Shown here piece by piece: positions 36,122-44,824 of a stretch of 64,000 nt of DNA. A model generated the notes under the pieces. The model searched no databases. It was not told the origin of the DNA and saw only the letters and a program-made list of their open reading frames with translations. The position numbers and the translations under genes are program-made. Where the stretch lies: assembly GCF_007997135.1 (NCBI RefSeq), contig NZ_VORU01000002.1, forward strand, positions 62,001 through 126,000, given 5' to 3'. The stretch comes from Aequorivita lipolytica. GTDB taxonomy: Bacteria; Bacteroidota; Bacteroidia; Flavobacteriales; Flavobacteriaceae. Every line of letters starts with the position of its first letter. Within the stretch, counting starts at the first letter, position 1.

Positions 36122-37020
36122 CCAACCAACGCATCTTTGCGCTTTTGGCGGCAACCACTGCCAGCACTATCTATGGCATAAACCATACTATTGCCAAAGG
36201 GTTGATGCCAGACGTAATAAAGCCGTTCGGTTTCATATTATTGCGAGTGTCTGGTGCAGCCTTGATTTTTTGGATTATAAGTCTGTTCTTCCCTTCAGAA
36301 AAAGTGGAGCGTCGCGATTGGTTTAGATTCATAGCTTGCGCATTCTTCGGAATGGTTTTAAACATGCTCGCCTTTTTTAAAGGATTAAGCCTTTCTACAC
36401 CTATCAATAGTTCGGTTATCATCACAATTTCACCTGTTTTATTATTGGTGCTTTCTGCCTTTATTTTAAGGGAAAGAATAACTTGGATGAAGAGTCTTGG
36501 TATATTTTTAGGTTTGGCCGGTGCTTTGGTTTTAATTCTTTTTGGATTGAAAGAACAACCCAATGCCCCCAATATTCCGCTCGGTAATTTACTTTTTATA
36601 GTGAATGCAACCTCCTATTCTATCTATTTGATTTTAGTGAAACCCTTAGTCCCAAAATATAGCTCCATCACATTGATGAAGTTTCTTTTTCTCTTTGCTT
36701 TCCTAATAAATCTACCAATCGGAATATCAGAATTTACAGAAGTAGCTTGGAGCAGCCTTGCTTTTGAAGATATTTGGAAACTGGGCTTTGTCGTTCTTTG
36801 CACAACTGTAATGACCTATCTTCTGAATATTTACGCTTTGAAACAATTAAGCCCATCCACTATTGGTGCATTTATTTATTTACAGCCTGTAATTGCGGTG
36901 CTTTTTGCAGTACTAGTTGGCGCAGATAGCTTAACTGCATTGCGAATAGGCGCAGCAGCCTTAATATTTTTGGGCGTTTATCTTTCTACAATAAAACGTG
37001 TACGGAAGATTTCCGATTAA
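36118..37020 (+). CDS. EamA/DMT-superfamily transporter, 300 aa
   Basis: Ten membrane helices in two EamA repeats, with the N-terminal TTASTIYGINHTIAKGLMPD and the second-half TYLLNIYALKQLSPSTIGAFIYLQPVIAVLF. The start is TTG at 36118, inside the stop of the preceding gene (TTGA overlap). The next ATG would remove the first helix. The substrate is unknown. The stop overlaps the convergent thioesterase gene by three bases, so no terminator fits between. Confidence 0.88.
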   Translation: MTNQRIFALLAATTASTIYGINHTIAKGLMPDVIKPFGFILLRVSGAALIFWIISLFFPSEKVERRDWFRFIACAFFGMVLNMLAFFKGLSLSTPINSSVIITISPVLLLVLSAFILRERITWMKSLGIFLGLAGALVLILFGLKEQPNAPNIPLGNLLFIVNATSYSIYLILVKPLVPKYSSITLMKFLFLFAFLINLPIGISEFTEVAWSSLAFEDIWKLGFVVLCTTVMTYLLNIYALKQLSPSTIGAFIYLQPVIAVLFAVLVGADSLTALRIGAAALIFLGVYLSTIKRVRKISD

Positions 37021-37496
37021 AGATCTTTCGGGCGCTGACTATACTTTCGGGTGTTTTCTTTGGTAAGAATTCTGAAGTCATCTGTCTTTTCCAATGAGTC
37101 AAGTTTCTCATAAAATTCCCTCGGAAGGCCTACTAGTTTTCGTTCTCTTAAATCTATCCATCCTCCCATCATTTCACAACGGGCATAGTTTTTTCCGTTT
37201 TCGTCATAAAAATTATGGAGAAATTCAAAGTAGGTTCCATCTGCTGATAAACCTTTCAATTGAAGCGAAACAGTAACCGGTTTCCCCGGAAAAAATTCAC
37301 GGAAGTAGAACATATGTTCATAAAATGCCACCGCACCAATATTTTGCTTTTCCAGATTCGTAAGGTCTAGCCCACTTTCCATAAAAAAACTCATACGGGT
37401 GTGGCTCATGTAATCTATATAGGCGCTGTTGCGCAAGTGGCGATTGGCATCCACATCGCTCCAGCGTATTTCAAATTGTTTTGTGTACATCTTCAA
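37017..37496 (-). CDS. Hot-dog fold acyl-CoA thioesterase (4HBT), 159 aa
   Basis: A single hot-dog thioesterase domain. The catalytic motif RWSDVDANRHLRNSAYIDYMSHTRM, with the conserved aspartate and Asn/His context, is at residues 11-35; the FFPGKPVTVSLQLKGLS and NYARCEMMGGWIDL strands follow. It resembles YbgC/4-hydroxybenzoyl-CoA thioesterase-type proteins. The acyl-CoA specificity is unknown. The minus-strand TAAATTTG box is 10 bases upstream. Confidence 0.9.
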   Translation of the reverse strand: MKMYTKQFEIRWSDVDANRHLRNSAYIDYMSHTRMSFFMESGLDLTNLEKQNIGAVAFYEHMFYFREFFPGKPVTVSLQLKGLSADGTYFEFLHNFYDENGKNYARCEMMGGWIDLRERKLVGLPREFYEKLDSLEKTDDFRILTKENTRKYSQRPKDL

Positions 37497-37505
37497 ATTT
37501 TTCTA

Positions 37506-37513
37506 CAAATTTA
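37506..37513 (-). promoter_or_regulatory. -7 box of the thioesterase gene
   Basis: Minus-strand TAAATTTG, exact TAnnTTTG, 10 bases from the ATG at 37496; divergent and almost touching the plus-strand box at 37517. Confidence 0.5.
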
Positions 37514-37516
37514 AAG

Positions 37517-37524
37517 TACTTTTG
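37517..37524 (+). promoter_or_regulatory. -7 box of the YheT-like gene
   Basis: TACTTTTG, exact TAnnTTTG, 53 bases upstream of the ATG at 37577. It forms a divergent pair with the 37506 box, three bases apart. Confidence 0.55.
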
Positions 37525-37576
37525 TTATGCAAGCATAGCATTTATGTTTAGTTTCTGTTAAAATTCCTTTAAGAAA

Positions 37577-38533
37577 ATGCCGCTGATTAAAAGCAATTAC
37601 CAACCAACATTTCCTTTTAAAAACGGACACTTCTCCACTATTTATTCCGCAAAACTTCGGCCTTCACCACATTTAGTCCAACAACGTGAACGGGTGCAAT
37701 TGCCCGACGGCGATTTTCTGGATATAGATTGGTCCTTCGCCAAAAAACCTTCAAGGAAAGTTGCTATAATTCTCCACGGCTTAGAGGGGAACGCACAGCG
37801 CACATATATAAAAGGGCAAGCTAAGGTTTTAAACCAAAATGGTTGGGATGCCGCGGCCGTAAATTTTCGCGGTTGCAGTGGCGAGGCTAATATTTCCTAT
37901 CAATCATACAACGCAGGGAAAACCGACGATTTAGAAGCAGTGATAAATATAATTCTGAAAAAAGATAAGTACGCTGAAATTGCGCTAGTTGGTTTCAGTC
38001 TGGGCGGAAACCTACTTTTGAAATATCTAGGCGAGCGCGAATCTTTTCCGAAGGAAATAAAAAAGGCAGTCGCCATTTCTACCCCGCTGAGTTTGAAGGG
38101 TTCTTTGGAATCTTTAAATGTCTTCTCCAATTGGGTGTATCGAAATTCGTTTCTAATCAATCTTCGGAAAAAGTATAAAACAAAAATGAAGGATTTTCCA
38201 GAAAAAATGACTGCCAAAGATTACAAAAAAATCACTTCCCTTTTTGAGTTCGACAATGTTTACACCGCTCCAGCACACGGTTTTAAAAATGCTTTGGAGT
38301 ATTATGAAAAGAACAGCAGCCTACAGTTTCTTCCTAATATTGAAATTCCGGTCTACATATTAAATGCTGAAAACGATAGTTTCATTTCTGAAGATTGTTA
38401 CCCGATAGAGTTGGCTTCAAAAATGAAAAACCTTCATTTGGAAATTCCCAAATATGGCGGTCATGTGGGTTTTCATCAAACCAATAAATTGTATTACAGC
38501 GAAGAGCGAACCGTGCAATTCTTGACTGAATAA
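37577..38533 (+). CDS. YheT-family alpha/beta hydrolase, 318 aa
   Basis: An alpha/beta hydrolase with the nucleophile elbow GFSLGGNLLLKYLGE (about residues 139-153), a fold start AIILHGLEGNAQRTYIKGQA and a C-terminal GGHVGF histidine. The family entry FPFKNGHFSTIYSAKLRP and the RERVQLPDGDFLDIDW pattern match YheT/ABHD1-3. The substrate is unknown (esters or lipids). It is cytoplasmic with no signal peptide. Confidence 0.9.
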   Translation: MPLIKSNYQPTFPFKNGHFSTIYSAKLRPSPHLVQQRERVQLPDGDFLDIDWSFAKKPSRKVAIILHGLEGNAQRTYIKGQAKVLNQNGWDAAAVNFRGCSGEANISYQSYNAGKTDDLEAVINIILKKDKYAEIALVGFSLGGNLLLKYLGERESFPKEIKKAVAISTPLSLKGSLESLNVFSNWVYRNSFLINLRKKYKTKMKDFPEKMTAKDYKKITSLFEFDNVYTAPAHGFKNALEYYEKNSSLQFLPNIEIPVYILNAENDSFISEDCYPIELASKMKNLHLEIPKYGGHVGFHQTNKLYYSEERTVQFLTE

Positions 38534-38584
38534 TCCAAGTTGTTTAACTAACGTCTGCTGACTAACGACTAACGACTATTTTAC

Positions 38585-38592
38585 TACCTTTG
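38585..38592 (+). promoter_or_regulatory. -7 box of the yicC-gmk operon
   Basis: TACCTTTG, exact TAnnTTTG, 20 bases upstream of the yicC ATG. Just upstream, GACTAAC is repeated in tandem. Confidence 0.6.
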
Positions 38593-38612
38593 CCCTTCAC
38601 AAAATCAGGAAT

Positions 38613-39470
38613 ATGATCCAATCCATGACGGGCTATGGCAAAGAAGTTGTTCAACTGCCTTCCAAAACAATTACCATTGAAATTAAATCGTTAAACAGCA
38701 AAGGGCTCGACCTCAACACGCGCGTGCCTTCGGCCTATCGTGAAAAGGAGCTCGAAATACGCGACCTGCTTGCAAAATCTCTGCAGCGTGGAAAAGTAGA
38801 TTTTTCACTTTACATCGAGGTTACAGGCGAGGAAGTTACAACCCAACTCAACGAAGGCGTTGTAAAACAATACATGAAGCAGTTGGCAAACGTGGTAAAT
38901 GGCGACTCTGTTGAGCTTTTAAAAATGGCCGTGCGTATGCCAGATGCCTTGAAAACCGAGCGTGAAGAAATTGATGAAAAGGAGTATAAAACTATTTTAA
39001 AAGGAATTGACCGAGCGCTGGAAGCCATCAATAAATATAGAACTGACGAAGGTTTGGTTTTGGAAAACGACTTTTTGGATCGCTCTAAAACCATTTCAAA
39101 ATTACTTGAAGAAGTGATCGCAATTGATCCCGAACGTGTGGATGCGGTAAAAGAAAGACTTCGCAAAGCAGTTTCGGAGTTAAAAGAAAAAGTGGACGAA
39201 AACCGTTTTGAGCAGGAATTGATTTATTATCTCGAAAAATACGACATCACCGAAGAAAAAGTTCGGCTTAAAAACCACTTGGAATATTTTGAAGAAGCTT
39301 TAAAATCCCACGATTCCAATGGAAAAAAATTAGGCTTTATTACTCAGGAAATAGGGCGTGAAATCAACACCATCGGTAGCAAAGCAAATTACGCACCTAT
39401 GCAGCAAGTAGTAGTGCAAATGAAGGACGAGCTTGAAAAAATTAAAGAACAAGCCTTAAACGTTTTATAG
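38613..39470 (+). CDS. yicC: YicC/YloC-family endoribonuclease, 285 aa
   Basis: N-terminal MIQSMTGYGKEVVQLPSK and EIKSLNSKGLDLNTRVPSAY are diagnostic of YicC/YloC. The C-terminal half keeps the YYLEKYDITEEKVRLKNHL and GKKLGFITQEIGREINTIGSKA motifs of the endoribonuclease domain (DUF1732). YicC is reported to cleave RNA and to influence small-RNA turnover in E. coli. It abuts gmk without spacing (stop 39470, ATG 39471), a conserved pairing. Confidence 0.94.
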   Translation: MIQSMTGYGKEVVQLPSKTITIEIKSLNSKGLDLNTRVPSAYREKELEIRDLLAKSLQRGKVDFSLYIEVTGEEVTTQLNEGVVKQYMKQLANVVNGDSVELLKMAVRMPDALKTEREEIDEKEYKTILKGIDRALEAINKYRTDEGLVLENDFLDRSKTISKLLEEVIAIDPERVDAVKERLRKAVSELKEKVDENRFEQELIYYLEKYDITEEKVRLKNHLEYFEEALKSHDSNGKKLGFITQEIGREINTIGSKANYAPMQQVVVQMKDELEKIKEQALNVL

Positions 39471-40082
39471 ATGAAAGGAGGAAAATTGATAGTTTTTTCG
39501 GCACCCTCCGGCAGCGGAAAAACAACCATCGTACAGCATTTGCTGAAACAGGAAGATCTCAATTTAGAGTTTTCAGTTTCATGTACCTCACGCGAAGCTC
39601 GTGGCGATGAAAAGCACGGCGAGAATTATTATTTCATTTCCCTCAAAGATTTTAAGCAGCACATAAAAGATGGTGATTTTTTGGAGTGGGAAGAAGTGTA
39701 CCGCGATAATTTTTACGGTACGTTAAAAAGTGAAGTAGAACGTATTTGGAGCCACGGAAAAAACGTGATTTTCGATATTGACGTAGTGGGCGGACTTCGA
39801 ATTAAAAAGAAATTTCCCGAGAAGACCTTGGCTGTTTTCGTTAAACCACCGAGTATTGACGAGCTGAAAATTCGTTTAAAAAAGCGTAAAACCGAAAGTG
39901 ACGAACGCATCAATATGCGTATTGCAAAAGCTTCGGTAGAGCTTGCTACGGCACCACAATTTGATTATATCATCAAAAACCACGATTTAGAAATCGCTTT
40001 GAACGAAGCGCACGATTTGGTGGAGAGTTTTATAAATTCCAAACAAGAAAATCCCAAATTCCAAATTCCAAATTCCAAATAA
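39471..40082 (+). CDS. gmk: Guanylate kinase
   Basis: Phosphorylates GMP to GDP. The P-loop FSAPSGSGKTTIVQHLL (residues 8-24), the GMP-binding SCTSREARGDEKHGENYYF and VIFDIDVVGGLRIKKKFP segments are present, ending with the lid region KRKTESDERINMRIAKA. The usual end of the protein is near residue 190; the last dozen residues are encoded by a CAAATTC repeat and appear to be added tail. It is cotranscribed with yicC. Confidence 0.96.
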   Translation: MKGGKLIVFSAPSGSGKTTIVQHLLKQEDLNLEFSVSCTSREARGDEKHGENYYFISLKDFKQHIKDGDFLEWEEVYRDNFYGTLKSEVERIWSHGKNVIFDIDVVGGLRIKKKFPEKTLAVFVKPPSIDELKIRLKKRKTESDERINMRIAKASVELATAPQFDYIIKNHDLEIALNEAHDLVESFINSKQENPKFQIPNSK

Positions 40083-40090
40083 ATTCCAAA
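40055..40090 (+). repeat. CAAATTC heptamer repeat at the gmk 3' end
   Basis: Three consecutive CAAATTC units (40055-40075) plus degenerate copies to 40090. The gmk stop codon lies inside, so the gene now reads into repeat DNA. Related AAATTCC-type motifs appear elsewhere, e.g. near 50350. Confidence 0.75.
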
Positions 40091-40147
40091 AAAGAAAAAA
40101 ACAAATTTCAAAAAATTAATATTTTAAACGCATAAACTTTTAAACTC

Positions 40148-40738
40148 ATAAAAACTACTAAAAAAATAGGACTCTATTTCGGTACTTTCAACCCAATACA
40201 CATTGGGCATTTGATTATTGCCAACCACATGGTAGAGTTCAGCGATTTGGACGAAGTTTGGTTTGTGGTTACGCCGCATAATCCATTAAAGAAGAAGAAA
40301 ACATTATTGGAAGACCATCATCGATTAGCCATGGTTCGCATTGCAGTGGAAGACTATCCAAAGTTGCAAGCTAGCAATGTTGAATTTTACCTTCCACAAC
40401 CCAATTACACCGTGAATACCTTGGCCCATTTGGAAGAAAAATATCCTGAAAGTAATTTCTGCTTAATTATGGGAGAAGACAATCTGAAAAGCTTTCAAAA
40501 GTGGAAAAACTATCACGTGATTTTAGACAGATATTCAATTTATATTTATCCAAGAATTTCCGAAGGAACTGTGCAAACGCAATTTGATAATCATAAAAAG
40601 ATTGAAAAAGTTGGTGCGCCTATTATTCAGCTTTCTTCAACTTTTATACGCAATGGCATAAAATCTGGAAAGAACATTAGGCCCATGCTTTCTGCAGAAG
40701 TGTGGAAGTATTTGGATGAGATGAATTTTTATAAGTAG
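40148..40738 (+). CDS. nadD: Nicotinate-nucleotide adenylyltransferase, probable ATA start
   Basis: Makes nicotinate adenine dinucleotide in NAD synthesis. The nucleotidyltransferase signature GTFNPIHIGHL and the C-terminal QLSSTFIRNGIKSGKNI are complete. The frame is open from the TAA at 40133-40135 but holds no ATG, GTG or TTG before the signature; a TTG at 40211 lies after it. ATA at 40148 gives KTTKKIGLYFGTFNP, which aligns with family N-termini, so I place the start there (196 aa). Alternatively an original ATG has mutated or the sequence has an error. Follows gmk. Confidence 0.85.
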   Translation: MKTTKKIGLYFGTFNPIHIGHLIIANHMVEFSDLDEVWFVVTPHNPLKKKKTLLEDHHRLAMVRIAVEDYPKLQASNVEFYLPQPNYTVNTLAHLEEKYPESNFCLIMGEDNLKSFQKWKNYHVILDRYSIYIYPRISEGTVQTQFDNHKKIEKVGAPIIQLSSTFIRNGIKSGKNIRPMLSAEVWKYLDEMNFYK

Positions 40739-40765
40739 CTATTGCTGCTATTTATGAGATTCCCA

Positions 40766-40843
40766 CTATCGTTGTAATGAAAAACCGCCCCACCAAATTA
40801 ACACTTGGGGAGCGGCCTCAACTAAATAACCAACCAAAATCAT
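40766..40843 (-). other. 25-codon reading frame inside an orphan hairpin transcript
   Basis: On the minus strand, ATG at 40843 opens a 25-residue frame beginning MILVGYLVEAAPQVLIWWGG and ending TAG at 40766. It overlaps the hairpin at 40780-40815, so either a leader-type peptide or a small RNA is possible; coding is unproven. Confidence 0.3.
40780..40815 (-). terminator. Orphan GC-rich hairpin with T-run, minus strand
   Basis: Minus-strand stem CCGC.CCCA / TGGG..GCGG (40785-40815) followed by TTTTT. No annotated minus-strand gene lies upstream, so it may end a small RNA. It is near the nadD 3' end and could also act on that transcript. Confidence 0.5.
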
Positions 40844-40971
40844 TGAACCTACTTTCGTATTGAAGGGAAACCCCAACTCAATAATTAAAGGCAATAACGT
40901 GTAGAAATATAGAAACATTGCACGGTCATTCTTAAGCTACTGTTAAATGTTTCGGAAACACTAGAATTGTG

Positions 40972-40979
40972 TACTTTTG
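40972..40979 (+). promoter_or_regulatory. -7 box that excludes an upstream TTG for gpsA
   Basis: TACTTTTG, exact TAnnTTTG; an in-frame TTG at 40977 lies within it and cannot be the start. Confidence 0.65.
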
Positions 40980-40997
40980 ATATTAGAAATGAAATCA

Positions 40998-42002
40998 ATG
41001 TCAGAAAAACCAAAATTTGCGGTCATCGGCGGTGGAAGCTGGGCCACGGCAATTGTAAAAATGCTTTGCGAAAACCTTGACGAAGTGTGTTGGTATATGC
41101 GCAGTAATTACGCCTTGGAACACCTAAAAAAACATGGCCACAATCCAAACTATTTGAGTTCGGTAGAATTCAATTTAAAGCAATTAAAACTCAGCAATGA
41201 TATTAATGAAACCGTTAGCTGTGCCGATTGTCTCATTTTTGTTGTTCCGTCGGCTTTTCTTCATAAAGAGCTTGAAAAACTGTCCGTTACTTTGGAGGAC
41301 AAAATAGTTTTTTCAGCGATAAAAGGTATTGTTCCCGAAACCAGTCTTATTGTTGGTGATCATTTCAATACGCATTACAAAGTTCCTTTCAATAATATTG
41401 GCGTTATATCTGGGCCTTGCCATGCGGAAGAAGTTGCGCTAGAAAGACTTTCCTACCTTACCATTGCAAGTGCTGATGACGAAAAAGCAAAAATGATTGC
41501 AAATGTTTTAAGCAGCGATTACATAAAATGCACCACCAGCGATGATGTTTTGGGGATAGAATATGCAGCAATGCTTAAAAACATATATGCCATTGCTGCG
41601 GGAATTGCCCATGGTCTTGGATATGGTGACAATTTTCAGAGTGTGCTTATGAGCAACGCCATCCGCGAGATGAAAAAGTATGTGAAAAAAGTACATAAAA
41701 TGAAGCGTGACATTAATGATTCTGCTTATTTAGGAGATTTGTTGGTTACTGGTTACTCCGCATTTAGCCGAAATAGACTCTTCGGAACAATGATTGGAAA
41801 AGGTTACACAGTAAAAAGCGCACAATTGGAAATGAGTATGATTGCTGAAGGCTACTATGCTACAAATAGCGCCTATAAATTGAACCAGCAAAAAGGTAAG
41901 AAAAAAGCCAAAACCCCAATAATAAATGCCGTTTATGAGGTGCTTTACGAAAATAAAGATCCAAAAAAGACATTTAAAAAACTAACCGATAAATTGGATT
42001 AA
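40998..42002 (+). CDS. gpsA: Glycerol-3-phosphate dehydrogenase
   Basis: Reduces dihydroxyacetone phosphate to sn-glycerol 3-phosphate for phospholipid synthesis. Rossmann motif FAVIGGGSWATAIVKML at the N-terminus, SAIKGIVPETSL, GVISGPCHAEEV and the catalytic-domain GIEYAAMLKNIYAIAAGIAHGL are all family hallmarks. The ATG at 40998 gives MSEKPKFAVIGGG; ATG 40989 is an alternative but leaves only a few bases of leader, and the earlier TTG lies in the promoter. It is monocistronic with a weak terminator. Confidence 0.94.
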   Translation: MSEKPKFAVIGGGSWATAIVKMLCENLDEVCWYMRSNYALEHLKKHGHNPNYLSSVEFNLKQLKLSNDINETVSCADCLIFVVPSAFLHKELEKLSVTLEDKIVFSAIKGIVPETSLIVGDHFNTHYKVPFNNIGVISGPCHAEEVALERLSYLTIASADDEKAKMIANVLSSDYIKCTTSDDVLGIEYAAMLKNIYAIAAGIAHGLGYGDNFQSVLMSNAIREMKKYVKKVHKMKRDINDSAYLGDLLVTGYSAFSRNRLFGTMIGKGYTVKSAQLEMSMIAEGYYATNSAYKLNQQKGKKKAKTPIINAVYEVLYENKDPKKTFKKLTDKLD

Positions 42003-42034
42003 AAAAAGCCACACACTTGTTGCTTAGCTTTTTT
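42001..42034 (+). terminator. Weak terminator of gpsA
   Basis: AAAAAAGC / GCTTTTTT with an 18-nt loop, overlapping the stop codon. Only two GC pairs, so the signal is modest. Confidence 0.5.
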
Positions 42035-42050
42035 CTTTATTTAATGCTTT

Positions 42051-44213
42051 TTATTTCTTAATATCTTTATTGACGTTTTCTGGTAATTCTTCAAACCCCA
42101 TATTGAAGAGAGTAAATCCAAAAATATCGGCATACTGCTCAATGGTTTTGCTCACGGGAGTTCCTGCTCCGTGGCCGGCATCGGTTTCGATTCTAATCAA
42201 AACGGGATTGTTTCCTGTTTGTTTTGACTGAAGTTCTGCTGCAAATTTAAAACTGTGCGCAGGTACTACCCTATCATCGTGATCACCTGTTGTTATTAAA
42301 GTTGCAGGATATTGAACGCCTTCTTTTACATTGTGCAAGGGTGAATACCCTTTTAGATATTCAAACATTTCCTTATTGTCTTCGGCTGTTCCATAATCAT
42401 ATGCCCAGCCAGCTCCAGCAGTGAAAGTGTGATAACGAAGCATATCAAGAACACCAACCGCAGGAAGTGCAACTTTCATTAAATCTGGTCGCTGCGTCAT
42501 TGTTGCGCCAACAAGCAAACCACCATTTGAACCTCCACGAATTGCAAGATAATCGCTGGAAGTGTAATTGTTTTTAATTAAATATTCTGCTGCAGCTATA
42601 AAATCGTCAAACACATTTTGCTTTTTTTGCTGTGTTCCTGCATCGTGCCATTTTTTTCCATACTCACCGCCGCCGCGAAGATTTGGCACAGCGTAAATAC
42701 CACCTTGTTCCATCCATACTGCATTGGCAATGCTAAAACTTGGCGTTAAACTAATATTGAAACCTCCATAACCGTAAAGAATTGTTGGGTTTTTACCGTC
42801 CATTTTCAATCCCTTTTTGTGTGTAATAATCATCGGGATTTTTGTTCCATCCTTTGAGGTGTAGAAAACTTGTTGGCTTTCATAATTTTCAGGGTTGAAA
42901 TCTATTTCAGGTTTTATGAATAATTCTGAATTACCGTTTGCAATATCATATTTGTATATGCTACCCGGTGTAACGTAATTGGTGAAGGAGTAGTATAATT
43001 CAGTTTCTTCCTTTTTGGTTCCAAAACCACCTGCAGAACCTACGCCCGGAAGTTTTATTTCACGAATTAAATTGCCTTCATAATTATACTGCATCACTTT
43101 TGACACTGCATCTACCATATAATTGGCGAAAATATTGCCTCCTCCGGTACTGGGTGAAAGTACGTTTTCAGTCTCAGGAATAAAATCTTTCCAGTTTTCG
43201 GGACTTGGATTTTTAGCATCTACCGTAACAACTTTTCTGTTCGGCGCATTCATATTAGTTACAATGAAAAGTTTAGAACCTACATTTTCTAGAATGCCAG
43301 TATCGGTTTCTGTGTTGTCCAAAATTGTTACAAACTTAGCATCTGGTTTAGTAAGGTCTTTTATAAAAAGTTTGTTGCCTGAAGTTGAGGTACTCGCTCT
43401 AATTATTAAATAGTTATCGTCTTCTGTTACAGATGCTCCTATGTAGCGATGTTTCTCTTCTGGCGTTGCCCCAAATATTATTTTGTCTTCGCTTTGTGAG
43501 GTTCCCATTTTATGGTAATACACTTTGTGCTGATCGGTTTTTGCAGAAAGCTCACTGCCTTTGGGCTTATCGTAACTAGAGTAATAAAATCCTTCCTCGC
43601 CTTTCCAAGAAAGACCACTAAACTTAATATCCTTTAAGGTATCTCCTACCAATTCCCTTTTTTCGGTATTCATAACAAGCACTTTGCGCCAGTCGCTTCC
43701 ACCTTCAGAAATACTGTAAGCCAATTGGCTGCCATCTTTGGAAAAACTAGTTTCACCCAATGAAATAGTACCATCTTCCTTAAATGTATTTGGATCTAGA
43801 AATATTTCAGCCGTATTTGCGTCTTCGCCTGTTTTGTAACGGTAAATAACATATTGATTTTGCAATCCATCATTTTTATAGAAGTAAGTGTAATCGCCTT
43901 CTTTGAATGGCGGTCCTACTTTTTCATAATTCCATAAATTTGAAAGTCGTTGTTTTAATTCTTCGCGGAAAGGTATTTTTTCCAAATAACCAAAGGTTAC
44001 TTCGTTCTCTGCTTTTACCCAAGCCGCGGTTTCTTCGCTTCGGTCATCCTCCAGCCAGCGGTAAGGATCCTGCACGTCAACTCCGAAATAGGTGTCCACG
44101 GTATCAACTGTCTTTGTTTGAGGATATGTCACAGAAATTGTTTCTTTTTTTTGTTCTTCTTTACAGCCAATCAAGGCAAGAACAAGGATTGTAGGAACGA
44201 TTGAAAATTTCAT
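42051..44213 (-). CDS. Prolyl oligopeptidase (S9A) lipoprotein, 720 aa
   Basis: A lipoprotein signal peptide (LALIGCKEE, Cys17) leads into a seven-bladed propeller domain ([21 protein letters not shown] at its start) and a C-terminal alpha/beta hydrolase domain. The catalytic triad is visible: Ser in [12 protein letters not shown], Asp in [13 protein letters not shown] and His in DAGHGAGTP. It cleaves short proline-containing peptides. Lipidation means it acts at the membrane surface or in the periplasm. It is monocistronic. Confidence 0.94.
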   Translation of the reverse strand: MKFSIVPTILVLALIGCKEEQKKETISVTYPQTKTVDTVDTYFGVDVQDPYRWLEDDRSEETAAWVKAENEVTFGYLEKIPFREELKQRLSNLWNYEKVGPPFKEGDYTYFYKNDGLQNQYVIYRYKTGEDANTAEIFLDPNTFKEDGTISLGETSFSKDGSQLAYSISEGGSDWRKVLVMNTEKRELVGDTLKDIKFSGLSWKGEEGFYYSSYDKPKGSELSAKTDQHKVYYHKMGTSQSEDKIIFGATPEEKHRYIGASVTEDDNYLIIRASTSTSGNKLFIKDLTKPDAKFVTILDNTETDTGILENVGSKLFIVTNMNAPNRKVVTVDAKNPSPENWKDFIPETENVLSPSTGGGNIFANYMVDAVSKVMQYNYEGNLIREIKLPGVGSAGGFGTKKEETELYYSFTNYVTPGSIYKYDIANGNSELFIKPEIDFNPENYESQQVFYTSKDGTKIPMIITHKKGLKMDGKNPTILYGYGGFNISLTPSFSIANAVWMEQGGIYAVPNLRGGGEYGKKWHDAGTQQKKQNVFDDFIAAAEYLIKNNYTSSDYLAIRGGSNGGLLVGATMTQRPDLMKVALPAVGVLDMLRYHTFTAGAGWAYDYGTAEDNKEMFEYLKGYSPLHNVKEGVQYPATLITTGDHDDRVVPAHSFKFAAELQSKQTGNNPVLIRIETDAGHGAGTPVSKTIEQYADIFGFTLFNMGFEELPENVNKDIKK

Positions 44214-44275
44214 AATGTTTATTTTTTTCGAAACGTAAATGTACTGCTTTTAACTTAAAATAAAATAGTAGAAAA

Positions 44276-44302
44276 TACAAAAAGGCCCCCGATACGGGAG
44301 CC
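44276..44302 (-). terminator. Terminator of the DoxX gene
   Basis: Minus-strand GGCTCCCG / CGGGGGCC stem with a 3-nt loop and TTTTT tail, 26 bases past the stop. Confidence 0.85.
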
Positions 44303-44327
44303 TATAATTTAATATAACCGGAGTGTT

Positions 44328-44708
44328 TTAAAGAAATAAAGGTCTATAAACCTTCCAATGTTTGTAAATCAAAATAACATTTAAAACAACTATCACCAAT
44401 GCTGCTATAAGGCCTGGAGTGTCCAAAAATAAATGGAAAAGTAAAATATTTACCGTTATGGGCGCTAATAGAAGTAGTGCGAAAGGTACCCACTTGTTAA
44501 TAAGCAAAAGCAATCCGATAAACATTTCAAAAATTCCAACAACTTTCAGAATATAGCCAGTATCGCTCAGCGAGTCAATAAATATAGCCGCCTCTCCTGT
44601 ATAGATATGCGTCGGCATAATATTGAAATGAATCAATTTGCTCAACCCAAAAAAGAGTAATCCCAAGCCTAAAATGATTCTTAGGATTTTAGTGAAAGTT
44701 GAGTTCAT
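44328..44708 (-). CDS. DoxX-family membrane protein, 126 aa
   Basis: Four membrane helices and the DoxX-like pattern ILRIILGLGLLFFGLSKL, LKVVGIFEMFIGLLLLINKWVPFALL and NVILIYKHWKVY. DoxX proteins take part in quinone or thiosulfate-linked oxidation in some archaea; the bacterial small ones are uncharacterised. It has its own terminator and lies downstream of asd, separated by the asd terminator. Confidence 0.82.
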   Translation of the reverse strand: MNSTFTKILRIILGLGLLFFGLSKLIHFNIMPTHIYTGEAAIFIDSLSDTGYILKVVGIFEMFIGLLLLINKWVPFALLLLAPITVNILLFHLFLDTPGLIAALVIVVLNVILIYKHWKVYRPLFL

Positions 44709-44751
44709 AAGCTCTGTATTTAGGGTTAATTTCTTAAAGATACTGAAAAAT

Positions 44752-44785
44752 AAAAAATGCGCCTTTAATAAAAGCGCATTTTTTT
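44752..44785 (-). terminator. Terminator of asd
   Basis: AAAAAATGCGC / GCGCATTTTTT stem with an 11-nt loop and T-runs on both strands, 40 bases past the asd stop. Confidence 0.85.
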
Positions 44786-44824
44786 AACAAATTTTTAAAA
44801 GTAATTTTATTCTAGCCTGAAAAT

